From Pseudoalteromonas luteoviolacea (GTDB taxonomy: Bacteria > Pseudomonadota > Gammaproteobacteria > Enterobacterales > Alteromonadaceae): DNA of 64,000 nt. The DNA lies in contig NZ_MAUJ01000012.1 of the NCBI RefSeq assembly GCF_001696455.1, positions 1 to 64,000 of the forward strand. The letters run 5' to 3'. Positions 46,001-54,100 of this stretch are shown in pieces (position 1 is the first letter of the stretch; each line of letters begins with the position of its first letter). Both the position numbers and the translations under genes were made by a program. The notes under the pieces are model-generated. The model worked only from the letters and a program-made list of their open reading frames with translations. It searched no databases and was not told the origin of the DNA.

Positions 46001-48145
46001 CACACAATCACGACCCATCGCCAAATTATCCCAGTATTGCGCCAGATCCGGAGACTCCGGATAACGGCCGCTCATACCGATAATAGCAATGGGGGTATTT
46101 AATTTGTGCTCGCGCTGTCTATCAGCGACTTGATCTGTCAGCGTGTGTGCATTGTTCGGCGTCATCGCCGCTGGCTGCGCAACAGTTTTAATGGATTCTG
46201 CGCTAGCAGGTATGTCCGCTGCTTGCGCCGTCGCGCGCGACGGTGATTGTTTAAATCTGAGGCTGGGTTTGAATTTACGTGGTTTAGCATGCTGTTCACG
46301 CACCTTAGCAGGTGTCTTTACTTGACCACCGCGAGTCTCGTTCGCAGCGGGTTTAAGCGGTTTTTCCTCGCGCTTAAACATGTTTTCAACGGCCGCTAAA
46401 TGAGAGTCGATAAAGTATTCAGCCAACTCTTCTAGCGTGCCGTACTCAAAGAATAAGGTTTTGGCAAGCGAGCCAAAATCCTCCTCTAAGCTGTCGATCA
46501 ATTTCATTGCAACAATGGAATCGATGCCGTATTTATCTAATGGTGTATTTGTCGCAATATCAACCGCCGGAATTTTCAGCACCCGAGACAAGCATGCTTG
46601 CAAATAGCGACTCACTTGTGTCGGGAGATCTTGATGAGGTGTGCTCTGCGTTTGATGTGTCGCCGCTTGTGCAACCGCAGCGGTGTTTACCAGCGCCTCA
46701 GTCGCACTGCCCGATACGGTGCCAGCAAGGGCTTCAGGCAGTTGAATTAAGTTAATTTCATGGGGTTTGAGTCGCGCTTTAAGCTCCGCGCTGTTGCCAG
46801 ATACTACGAGCACCTGAGTCAGGTCGGTGTGCAAGAGGCGATGAAACAAGGTCATGCCTAGCTCTGTACTTAACGAGGTCATGCCAGTAAAGCTTTGCAA
46901 ACGACTCTGCTCATCCGCAGTCAAGACCATGCCACCTTCTTGCCAGTAGGGCCAGTTGATTGACAGGGTGTGACCGTGACGCTGATTTTTTGCCACGAGC
47001 GTATTTCTGAACAATGCAAAGTGATCGGCAAAGCCATTGGCAGTGGCATAGTCAGATTGACCAACATTGCCAACCACCGCAGCACCGGAGGAGAAAATCG
47101 CGAAGAAGTCGAGCGTTGCTTGCTGACTGGCGCGATCTAAATTGATCACACCTTGGACTTTAGGCGCCATCACGCGCTCAAATTCGGCTTCGCTTTTACT
47201 GATAATGAAATTATCGACCAGGACGCCTGCACAGTGAACAATGCCATTGAGTTGGCCATACTGTTGCACAATGTGCTCTACCAATTGCGCCACTGCTGGG
47301 CCATCACAAACATCGATGGCTTCGTAACGTACTTGCCCCTTGGGCGCCATGTCGCTTAACGCATTTTTTTGCGCCTCAGAAAGCGACGAGCGACCCAGTA
47401 ATACTAAGGTCGCGGTAGGTGACTGGGCGATGATTTCTTCGGCTAACATCTTGCCGAGTCCACCGCCGCCGCCACTGATCAAATACACACCACCTTCTTT
47501 GATGGCTTTGTGCTTTAAAGGTTGTTGCAGTCGTTCATTCGATAGTGTTTGCCAACGAAAAACTGCACGCTTGTGTGCTGAATACTTGACTAAAATATCC
47601 TTGCGAATATGTGCCTCGTCTTCAACGACTGTGGCGACTTCCCTAGGACTGAGATCTTCAACTAAAATCAATTGGCCAAAAAACAAAGGGTTTTCGAGGG
47701 CCGCTGCTTTAAGCAACCCCGCAATCCCGGCACACGCTTCATCATTGCCAGTGCAGGCAATCACGACCTGCACAAACAAAGGCGACTTAGGCTTGGCAAC
47801 TAAGAGACGTTTGATCTCTGCAAAGCAGCCGAGCGTAAAATCCATCCACTTTTGCGAAACGTCTTTATTTTCGTCCAATGTGACCTGATGATAGGTTACC
47901 CCACCGGAATGACTTCCGGTAAGAGGCAACGCTACATTCGTGATGACTGTGCGCGACAAAGAGATATGATCCCGCTCTTTGTCACTGTCACCCAAGTTCA
48001 CTTCTTCAGTTTCCCAACTCGGCGTCGCTAACAACGTGCTACTTTCGAGTTCTTTCGCTTTAAATAATCGGATCTCCTGAAGCGCTTGCTCTCTGCTCAA
48101 CTCCCCAACAGAGAGGCGGCGGTAAATTTCTTCTAATCCTTTCAT
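34037..48145 (-). CDS. Trans-AT PKS-B: KR-ACP / KS-DH*-ECHx3-ACPx4 / KS-KR-ACP / KS
   Basis: 4702 residues. The N-terminal 35 residues (EEIYRRLSVGELSREQAL) look like a docking helix pair. Domains by position: KR 47510-46750, ACP 46610-46390, KS1 46100-44780 (DTMCSSSL, Cys about residue 860), degenerate DH 44225-43440 (no catalytic His), three crotonase domains 43045-40960, four Trp-flagged ACPs 40872-39735, KS2 39580-38300 (DTACSSSL, Cys about 3028), KR 37090-36380 (Tyr kept, the usual YxxxN is YAIAS), ACP 36280-36055 (GFDSIGLARF), KS3 35920-34640 (NTACSSGL, Cys about 4239), C-terminal tail 34250-34040. The leading KR-ACP completes the KS-DH module at the end of PKS-A; the final KS feeds the DH-KR-ACP at the start of PKS-C. 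The start lies 8 bases after the PKS-A stop, suggesting coupling. Large parts are near-duplicates of PKS-A. Confidence 0.93.
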   Translation of the reverse strand: MKGLEEIYRRLSVGELSREQALQEIRLFKAKELESSTLLATPSWETEEVNLGDSDKERDHISLSRTVITNVALPLTGSHSGGVTYHQVTLDENKDVSQKWMDFTLGCFAEIKRLLVAKPKSPLFVQVVIACTGNDEACAGIAGLLKAAALENPLFFGQLILVEDLSPREVATVVEDEAHIRKDILVKYSAHKRAVFRWQTLSNERLQQPLKHKAIKEGGVYLISGGGGGLGKMLAEEIIAQSPTATLVLLGRSSLSEAQKNALSDMAPKGQVRYEAIDVCDGPAVAQLVEHIVQQYGQLNGIVHCAGVLVDNFIISKSEAEFERVMAPKVQGVINLDRASQQATLDFFAIFSSGAAVVGNVGQSDYATANGFADHFALFRNTLVAKNQRHGHTLSINWPYWQEGGMVLTADEQSRLQSFTGMTSLSTELGMTLFHRLLHTDLTQVLVVSGNSAELKARLKPHEINLIQLPEALAGTVSGSATEALVNTAAVAQAATHQTQSTPHQDLPTQVSRYLQACLSRVLKIPAVDIATNTPLDKYGIDSIVAMKLIDSLEEDFGSLAKTLFFEYGTLEELAEYFIDSHLAAVENMFKREEKPLKPAANETRGGQVKTPAKVREQHAKPRKFKPSLRFKQSPSRATAQAADIPASAESIKTVAQPAAMTPNNAHTLTDQVADRQREHKLNTPIAIIGMSGRYPESPDLAQYWDNLAMGRDCVREVPKSRWDWREYYSEDRTVAGHHYSKWGGFIEGVDEFDPRFFNISPKEAMTLDPQERLFLQHAWMAMEDAGYTRDSLQIPREKQQSGQVGVYAGVMYSEYQMLGAEASMRGQRMGFANTPASIANRVSYVLNTHGPSMTVDTMCSSSLTAIHLACQDLKMGRTDMALAGGVNITIHPNKYLMLSGGQFISSDGHCQSFGEGGDGYIPGEGVGVVVLKLLDQAEADGDAIHGVIRGSALNHGGRTNGYSVPNPNAQACAIEQALADAKVDPRHIGYIEAHGTGTKLGDPIEIAGLSKAFYRGVERVERQTGYCLIGSAKSNIGHGEAAAGVAGLAKVLLQMRHRQIVPSLHSKQLNPNIDFNETPFIVNQTLVPWQAPVADGRTLPRLAGISSFGAGGSNAHLIVEEYIAPTRQATSYDKVIVPLSARTLGQLKGRIKALSAHLETLDNDELTSLAYTLQVGREAMDERVCFVVDSVAQLQAGLLALSLWQRGEPLPGGVFYGQVKAEREALAALRDSQDLTQRVSDWLGDQQLTQLGEVWVKGQAVAWHELYQGVMPARMHLPVYPFAKERYWVEIDDNAVIQHTVKAADGHPLLQVNTSTVKEHSYRTHFSGTESFITRQESVASVPETVCLEMARVAVEQGLAVDNDAKGVILSELVWGAPIIVPAGGKSVSISLFNPHHDDSQIEFEIYSQDDAGEVIHCQGRGQVQSLPAAQPVAGIKAGLSALPVTLPKGVTAVSHDASQLLIEFALPSQLAPSLAVYSIHPEVVDTCFTVIGQWLAAHDLPISVWHAAYPQALSSLAVQSANGNDIVVHVRRNQETQNLALSLRFCDVQGRCYQHWDSLHFATPERSESNLAERDIAVAKVQHMPQTHTTVSAAPQPGATRMQAAAMEQRAPVQLNVMREVPLPVVAPSADASCMDASSVPATTVSKPNNVVLKALEQATFAAGAPLDRPRFSLVQPSALLNLAKAPQQARTGLSSETPLVRLYEFGHGVYRLTLQSGQLSEALVLEMVAALDYLSDRDDVNTLLLCGGDDTFLVGQWNNPSVKALYQRVVAFSAPIIAVLAGDAKGAGLCLAALCDQMICNEAAQYGLWLDNEPRTIGMTEQSLWRDRFGHTLAADLLFMTASASGATWQRKGWRCPVVPAAQVETHAKDWASHLASKSAHALQTLKGHLAMSRQTWLDALAEPSNKTHSSDAQHSVGKVSNGEGVSLREAGRTLYVELAEAPADSQVAVLIDTIHGAVDSGYSSMVISSQDAAFLPAITANDTALDDLIAALSSSPLLVVAALTEQAQGRAWLVAQSCDAVVYSRSGQYGDKGDWTTSDMAFPLLRQRVGETLSQQLLLRDDTLGGAQLPSGIAHWYVCEQDDVMTMASQLTQAWQTVCPTSLGEWKAAAWAQLNEQQQQLSKASGSDLPDSNVPIAEAKETIALKSKVIGATAYPNGVVEVSMRDRDAKNMFSPDFVAGMEEAFAHIAQRTDYKVVVLTGYDHYFASGGTKDSLLAIQRGDAKFTDITVFQLPLNCDLPVIAAMQGHAIGAGWALGMFSDVTIFSEESHYISPYMNYGFTPGAGSTLLLPYKLGQDLGMDSLFSGQGYQGSALQARGLACPVLPRQDVVATAMAWAGELSKASRAQLMALKAQWRAPLLPQLEGTYASELAMHEATFVGRSDTLAQIQAQFASKSLNQDNPSSELQTPLIQDAEAVPSAPALLQQLKTMLAQELRMRPEELDVKEQFVDLGLDSITGVTWVRAINAQYQLDIEATQVYSYPTLQAFSDYVGECLSTRMPMANGMTTGASEAAELPASDQSWAPSLSSAALTQQLTAMLAKELRMRADELDVNEQFVDLGLDSITGVTWVRAINAKYQLDIEATQVYSYPTLQAFSDYVSDMIAAPAEVSAQAVVTTQAQPQVQVTSISTSEIRAQLSTLLAAELRINPTELDATEQFVDLGLDSITGVTWVRAINAKYQLDIEATEVYSYPTLQAFSEFVSGLIAPQLTAQQPMTQPVTAHQTHSTTAVKQQLIAMLATELRIHAAELDENEQFVDLGLDSITGVTWVRAINAQYQLDIEATQIYSYPTLRAFAEHVCGLIAAHGPSAEVAPVVVKAGSEASDTTSFAVHYATSRTVLTSRRAVTKPVANSVIEPIAIIGMSGQFAATENLTQYWHALAEGQDLIQEVPEERWSTRQFYEANETPKEGKTNSKWLGALTNYDTFDPLFFNLSPNEAKSMDPQQRLFLEACWNSIEDAGYAPQQLSGSRCGVFVGCAGAGYQLHSRELQLSAQGFTGDAMSILAARIAYFLNLQGPCISLDTACSSSLVAISQACDSLQLRDSDVALAGGVYVMSGPELHVKSAQAGMLSPDGRCYTFDQRANGFVPGEGVGAVMLKRLSDAQRDGDSIHALLKGWGINQDGKTNGITAPSAQSQSRLERSVYDKFGIDPEQIQLVEAHGTGTPLGDPIEVEGLKAAFKAYTAREAYCALGSVKSNIGHCLAAAGVAGVLKVILALKHRQLPPTLHVEQVNEHVSLKGSPFYINDALQPWQVAEGQRRHAVVSSFGFSGTNAHLVLGEAPETTPQPRVAVPVSALIPVSAKTPEQLTQRISALADYLTAEQGKVSLTDVAYTLQTGREAMSERLCVYTESLTHLMSQLRSYLSQEQAHDGKLDYIKAGLEAEGIFRESTETHKAGIQLICQDEQVKQTLLQQWLNSQQINMLGHMWSKGLELDWLSMYPAQKPQRLNLPSYPFSKDRYWVGRDVVPASKPAQPMFFTEQWQHDDAPAQQASEQPDHQVVIFTDPQFAPTLEQSGLFANAIYVEQGESPQKLSNRHYVCRADSEQEMLNVLTQVHAAAGKKLSVIFTWAKAQGKTGIYRLLTLFAALRQADKWVAQLTIAGHYDESEPNSNWDYAWIGIERSVKHLISAPVALLYHQAGNGLAQHYAAASQGNGVVLYRDNVRFKLANTALAMDAQDSAHVPLKQGGNYLITGGMGELGFITALHLAKNYGANLYLLGRRAPDQTTTARLAQLKLAGAHDAQYVSLDMGSQADIDAWLKQAKVSFHGIFHAAGVQSSAPFYTLSEAEIEQVIAPKTEGAMALERGLSEQALDFVCYFSSSSAVLGDAGNCAYAIASRFQMAQAKNVPSKAAKTLAINWPFWAEGGMGHNLQSELYLKSSGQAPLETEAGMRMLEQLLSTTHDQALVLVGDKPRLTSKLDALYSTTPHVNGQSNAPAKPLKSVAQAPTTAVAMGDVGELLERELIALASAQLGMAEEHIATTAVLSDYGFDSIGLARFATRLTEQFGVEVTPPVFFSHGTIEQLVAWFKAQHSAALATYYQTQPTAEVMAVAPAPLQAEHTMAEHTPAQHSAHEPIAIIGMSGRFPKADSVDAFWQLLENEQCAVDTIPAFRWDWREYYSEDAGTRGKMVTKSGAFIDNVDQFDPLFFEVSPREAELMDPAERMLLMESYKAIEDAGIDPASLRGRNVGVYVGMEESQYNLLTDEQGVTTGGAAMVSSRLSYFLDFHGPAIATNTACSSGLVALHQAVMSLRSNECELALAAAVALTLSPVSYVKMSEAGMLSQDGKCASFSDQAQGIGIGEAAVVLMLKPLSQAEADHDPIYGTVTASGVNFDGKTNGVTAPNGRMQSALIERIYVQQNVPVDQISHVVSHGTGTPLGDPVEYNALCEAFNSVSAQQNVVLPDNSCAITSTKSNFAHTLAASGLVSVVGLLKGMGHSKIPASIHCHTENSYINQTGNPFYINKQTRDWQVPNGQLKLGAVSAFGRSGTNAHVVISEYPRVRLASQSDNRLATLIPLSARTAAQLKQRAAALLSFINNRSSHIDNQEITLENVAYTLQVGRESMKQRVGFVATSLEELAQQLAAYLAGNGQAPQAIDSATAVELTDWLAGQTVDWQALYAGMTPSRIHLPTYTFADNRYWPETTNLTASQKQHGSHSGNAVNDSLNDVDALFTQVEEDALETSEAVALLSSILENKMLAK
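39735..40872 (-). repeat. Tandem array of four beta-branching ACP domains in PKS-B
   Basis: Four carrier domains in a row, each with LGLDSITGVTWV. Ser is the phosphopantetheine site and Trp lies six residues after it, the described marker of beta-branching ACPs. Spacing is about 300 bases and the copies are very similar (for example YQLDIEAT is followed by a Y[ST]YPTL-type segment in each). They form direct DNA repeats and probably arose by unequal crossing-over. They directly follow the in-line ECH domains. Confidence 0.92.
40960..43045 (-). other. Three consecutive crotonase (ECH) domains in PKS-B
   Basis: The stretch between the dead DH and the ACP array holds three crotonase-like units. 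Unit a (about 43040-42440) keeps the fold signature GDAKGAGLCLAALCD. Unit b (about 42370-41840) is more eroded (TEQAQGRAWLVAQSCD). Unit c (about 41695-40960) has all ECH2 marks: FASGGTK, QGHAIGAGWALGMFSD and MNYGFTPGAGST. Only unit c looks catalytic, as a PksI-like decarboxylase. The same trio occurs in PKS-A. Confidence 0.78.
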
Positions 48146-48153
48146 AATACGTA

Positions 48154-51100
48154 CTATTCCAATTCGACTGCATCTTCAACCGAGATATCTTGATTTTCGA
48201 TTCGTGCAAGAAGGTCTTCGTAAAAGCCTTCATTGAACGAGTGCTGGTTATCGTTATTAAACTCATTGTTGTCATCAGCTGTAAGTACATCTTTTTCTTC
48301 AAATTTTTCACGAACGGAGAACCCCTTAATCTCAGCGCATACAGTACCTTGGTCATCAAATAGCTCGATATTAAACTTCGTAAACGCAGATTTGCTTTCT
48401 CCGCTCTGCTCTGGGGTTACCAGAACATACATTTGCGGTTTACAGCTGTTGTAATACCAGAAGCTATCGATGGCAAAAGGTAATGCCGGTGCTTTGCTAT
48501 CAGTGTCATCGCCATTAAGCAGTGCTGCACATGTTTGCAGTGCACCATCCATCATGGCCGGATGTATTTGATATTGGTTGTGCCCATCTAATAGGTCCTC
48601 TGGCAGCTCCAAACTAGCAAATACTTCATTTCCTGCCATCTTGATAAATTTAACAGGCTGGTGTGCCGGACCATAGCACAGGCCACGGCTGGCAAAGTCT
48701 TGATAGAATTCTTGCGGTGCTTTGAAAACCTTATTTACACGACTCTGAATGGCGATTAAATCAACATTTAAGTCATCAGGTCTGTCAATCACACGGATCA
48801 TACCCTCACAGTGAAGCTGACGCTGTCCGTCCTTATCACTGACAATTTCAAACTTGAAGACGGTCTCACCATGCGACTCTGATGCAGAAAGTTCAAGCGA
48901 GACCGCATTGGTTTCTCCGTAAATTACCGGGTTGAGCCACACAATATTTTCAAAGGCGAACCCACAGTCCTCACTATCAGATCTCAAGGCGTCAGCCAAG
49001 CCCGCTCTCGCCATCTCTAGATATGCCACGCCAGGCAGTAACTTCTTGCTCGGCGCAATACCTTGCTGCAACAGGTGGTCAGTCAAATAGAACTCATCAC
49101 CAGAGAAACAGGTCTGATAGCGTTGCTGATAGAAATCAGAGGCGTTGGTATGCAATAACGGGTGCAGTACCTCGATTTGTCCACCACTTTGCTGCACGTC
49201 GACTTCTTGCTTGGTATTGGCAAGCCAATAACGCTCTTTCGCAAATGGATAAAGCGGCAACTGACAACGGGCATACTTTTTATTGCCATACAGTTCATTC
49301 CAATCGAAGACCAAGCCCTTCACCCACAATGCGAGTAACTTGTGTAGCTTGTTATTCGTTATCCACTGTTGGATAAGGGCTTTCGTATCCTCATCGGAAT
49401 TCAAAACAGAGAGCGACTCTTTGTTTCTCGCAACCTGACCGAAGAACACGCCAGGCACACTGTTTTTACCTTGTACAAAGACCGTTAGCTTCTCGATTAA
49501 CTGCTGTTTGGATACGACCATCAGCGCCAATCTCTCTTCCATCGCCGCACGACCCACTTGTAACGTATAGGCGATGTCAGCCAGACTTGGCGCGGTGTCG
49601 CTTTGCAATATTTGCAGTAGGTCACCGGCCTTTTGGCGGAGCTGTTCCTTGGTTCTCGCTGACAGCACAATCGTATTCATGGCACTGCTGTTCACCAGCT
49701 GCTGCTGTGCAACCTGTTTAGCCGCTGCGCCAGTATGCTCTGCCACCACCAAGTGCGCATTGGTGCCACTAAAGCCGAAGGAGCTCACCGCCGCATGTCT
49801 AGTGTGATGCTTAGGTGTTGACCATGCCTGTAGCTTGTCATTGACAAAGAACGGCGTCCCCTCTAGGTGAATATGGCTGTTTTGCTTTTCATAGTTGATA
49901 GTCGGTGGCAACTGTTGATGCTTGATAGCCATGGTCAATTTGATGACCCCAGCAACACCCGCGGCCGCCAAGGTGTGACCAATATTACTTTTCACCGAGC
50001 CCAATGCACACGACGCAGCTTGACCCGTCACACCACAGAATGTTTGTTTTAGGCCCTCTATCTCAACTGGGTCACCTAACTTAGTACCTGTGCCATGTGC
50101 CTCGATCAGTTGGATCTGTTCAGGATTAATGGCAAATCTGCGATAGATGTCCTGTTGCAAGCGCGTTTGCGACTCTGGGTTTGGCGCGGTAATACCGTTG
50201 GTTTTACCATCTTGGTTCACGCCCCACCCTTTAATGACGGCGTGGATAGTATCGTTGCTTTGCTCGGCATCAGACAAACGTTTGAGCATCACCACACCGA
50301 CGCCTTCGCCAGGTACGAACCCATTCGCTCGGTCATCAAAGGTGTAACATTTACCATCGGTAGACAACATGCCCGACTGTGACGTCATGATATGCATTGA
50401 CGGACCAGACATAACGCACACTCCGCCCGCTAGGGCAATGTCACTGCTGCCGTTATCTAAGCTGTCACATGCGTTGGCAATCGCCACCAAAGAAGAAGAA
50501 CATGCGGTGTCAATCGAGACACACGGCCCTTGCAAGTCAAGGTGGTAAGCGATGCGTGCAGCCAGTATCGACGTTGCACCGCCAGTCAGCGCTTGGGCAC
50601 TGTGCTTCGCATCACCGATAAACTGCAAGTAATCGCCCGGTCCACATCCAACAAAGACCCCACACTTGCTACCCGCTAACTCACTGGCATCGTAACCAGC
50701 ATGCTCAATGGTATGCCAACAATTTTGCAAGAACAGACGTTGCTGTGGATCGATAACCTCGGCTTCACTGGGTGAAATATTGAAGAACAGTGGGTCGAAC
50801 TTATCCGCATCAATCAGCTCACCCATCCACTTGCTATTGGCTTTGCCTTCCACTGGGTTGTCACTGTGTTGATAGAACTCAGCAACACGCCAGCGCTCGT
50901 TTGGTACTTCCGTAATACAATCACGGCTTTCGGCGATGTTATCCCAGAATTGCGCAATGTCATTGGCTTGCGGGAATTGTCCTGCCATACCGATGATTGC
51001 AACTGGTTCTAACAGCGATAAGTGTGCGCGTTCATCGCCTAGCAGCGCCGCTGGTTGACACTGTTTATGACGTCTGGCAATCAACACTTGTTCGCCGTCC

Positions 51101-54100
51101 GGTTGATTCACCACAAAGGCAATTTTCTTTGTTTCACCGCTTTGCGCCGTCGCGCTTTGCGATACAGCCGGTGAGGCTGCCTTTGGCGTTTCCACCGCAC
51201 GGGGTGACTGCGCAACCGGGCTATTTTTGTTTATTTCACCCCAAATGAATGGAGCCAACTTACTAATAGATGGGAACTGATAGAAAGTCGTAACCAAAAT
51301 ATTGGTGCCATATTTTCTATTGATGGCACTGACCCATTCAACTGCAATGATGGAGTCCACACCGAAATCAGCGAACTCAACGTCATTGTCGAGACTGTCT
51401 TCCTCTAGGTATAAGGCATCCGCAAGGCTGGCCTTCAGATCACTTTGTAACGCCTCCATCGTCATCGTCGACGCCACAGACGGTGTCGCCGTGACGGGGG
51501 TGTTGGAGACCGGTGTCTCGGTATTCTTTGCTGCCACAGGCGCAGGCTCAGACGGTGCCACACTTGGCTCACTGGCCGTGCGAGTGGCTAGGTAAGTGGC
51601 CAACTGCGCGATAGTCGGATACTGGTAGAACGTGGTTACCAAAATATCGGTGCCATATTGTCTGTTCACCGCGGCGACCCACTCGACCGCAATAATAGAG
51701 TCAACCCCCAATTCAGTAAACTGCGTATCAGGGTCAATCTGTGCCTCATCAAGGTATAATGCATCAGCCAAGCTCGCAGTCAAATACTGCATCATGGTGG
51801 CTTTGTCATCATGCACTAACGTCGCAGCAGGCGTTGTAATAGGTTGACTCGTTTGTGCAACCGGTGTCGCTGCGCTCGTTTGCGCGGTCGTACTTGGCAT
51901 TTGGCTCGCAATATAGTCCGCCAGTTTGCTGATCGTGGGATACTGATAGAACGTGGTGACGAGCACCTCGGTATTGAAGTGCCTATTCACCGCAGTGACC
52001 CATTCAACGGCAATGATGGAGTCAACGCCCAGTTCCGTAAACTGCGTATCCGAGTCGATTTGTGCTTCATCAAGATACAGCGCTTCCGCTAAGCTCGCCG
52101 TCAAGTACTGTATCATCGTGGTAATATCGCCCGCTTGTTGCACCGGTTGTGCAACCGCTGGCGCCTGTTCGATAACCGTGGCCGCACGCTCAGAAACCAC
52201 AGCGGACTGTAGCGCGCTTGGTTGGGCGGCTTTATCCGCTGTCTGACGCGCAATATAATCCGCTAATTTATTGATAGACGGATACTGGTAGAACGTCGTG
52301 ACCAACACCTCGGTCGCAAAGTGTTTATTCACCGCACTCACCCACTCAACCGCGATGATTGAGTCGACGCCCAGTTCCGTGAACTGAGTATCCGGATCTA
52401 TCTGTGCATAGTCTAGGTAGAGCGCTTCGGCCAAACTCGCCGTCAGGTACTGTACCATGGTGGTTGTGTCTATTTGCCCTGGTATCTCCTCGGCTGGTTG
52501 CTCCGCAGGTTGCGCCACTGGCTGCTCAGCAACCGTTGGTGTCGACGGGATGACATTGACCTGAACTTTCGTATTGCCAACCAGTTCAGCCACATAGTCG
52601 GCCAATTTATTGATGGTCGGGTATTGATAGAAAGTGGTCACCAACACATTGGTATCAAAGTGCTTATTCACCGCACTCACCCACTCAACCGCGATGATTG
52701 AGTCGACGCCTAGCTCCGTAAACTGAGTATCCACATCAATTTGCGCTTCATCTAGATATAGCGCCTCGGCCAAACTCGCGATTAAATACTGTACCGTTGA
52801 CTCTTTATCCGGCTGTGTCGTGATCTCGACAACTGGTTGTATTGGCGTTTGCTCAGTCACCACTTTCGGCTGCGCCGGCGCTGGCTCCGTGACCACCTCA
52901 CCCAGTAGACCCGCGACATAATCCGCAAGCTGATTGAGCGTTGGATATTGATAGAACGTGGTCACTAAAATATCGGTGTGATAGCGCTTATTCACTGACG
53001 CCACCCACTCCACAGCAATGATAGAATCAACACCTAGCTCAGTGAACTGCGTATCAGGGTCGATTTGCGTCTCATCTAGATACAACGCTTGGGCTAGGCT
53101 AGCAGTCAGATACTGACCTAACTCGGTGCGATCCACTTGCTGCTGTGGTGCGCTCAGTTGCGGTGTCGTTTCTTGCGTAAAACTAACCGGCTGACTCACC
53201 GCCATATTGTTATTGTCTACCACCACTCGGCTGACATTGAAGTGTAACCCTGTGAGTTTAGCAAAGAGTGAACCGTCGTTTTGGAACAATAAAATGTCTA
53301 CATAAACATACTTTTCCTCAAATATCTGCGCATGGACATACAGCTCACTTTGCGCAGACAGTTGCTCACCTGACACCACAAAGGATTCAATCATAGTCGG
53401 GGAGACAACATTTGCGTCTAGGCCAAGTAACCTTGCTGAAGCATTCATACTGTCAGACATTAAGCCCAGCACTGCTAACTTGGAAGGATAACGCTGATCG
53501 TCATCTGGTAAGACATCCAATTTTTCAAACAGCTGAAGGCCTGAGTTGTCACTCTTCACCGCCGAGCTAATCGACTCAAGGTTCAATTGGCTCTGAACCG
53601 CTTGCTCAATCACTCTGGCATAACCATGACATAGGGTGACTTCTTTGCCAGATTCCGCCACATAGAACACTTCAAATTCTAGCGTCTGTTGCTGTTGGTT
53701 AAATAGGGCAATCTGTAACTCTAGCTGATCGCTTGCTTGGTCCCCCATCGCGACCCAATGCACATCATATAATTCAATCCACTGCTCACGGTCGCCGCCA
53801 TTGTAGGCATCTAAAACCGCCAATCTCGCCATCTCTGCGTAGATCTTAGGGAGATGTTTATCAATCGAGCTTGGTGTATTCATCCCCAACGCTTTTTGGA
53901 TTTGCGCATCGTCTAGTTGCAGCTTAGTGCTGTACGCTTGCAAGCCCAATTTTGAGATATTTTGCTGCAGCAGCGGGTGAATATAATCTGCACGCTCTGT
54001 CAAGATGGTTTCCGCAATATGGTTCACCGCTGGCGCTTTAAACCAGAAGCGTTCTTTGCCAAATGGGTAAGTCGGTAAACTCACTCGTTGCGGCTGCTGC

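Noticed and set aside
51230..53135. Regular spacing of repeats, superficially CRISPR-like
   Set aside because: The unit is 321-345 bases, fully coding, and each copy is an ACP domain.
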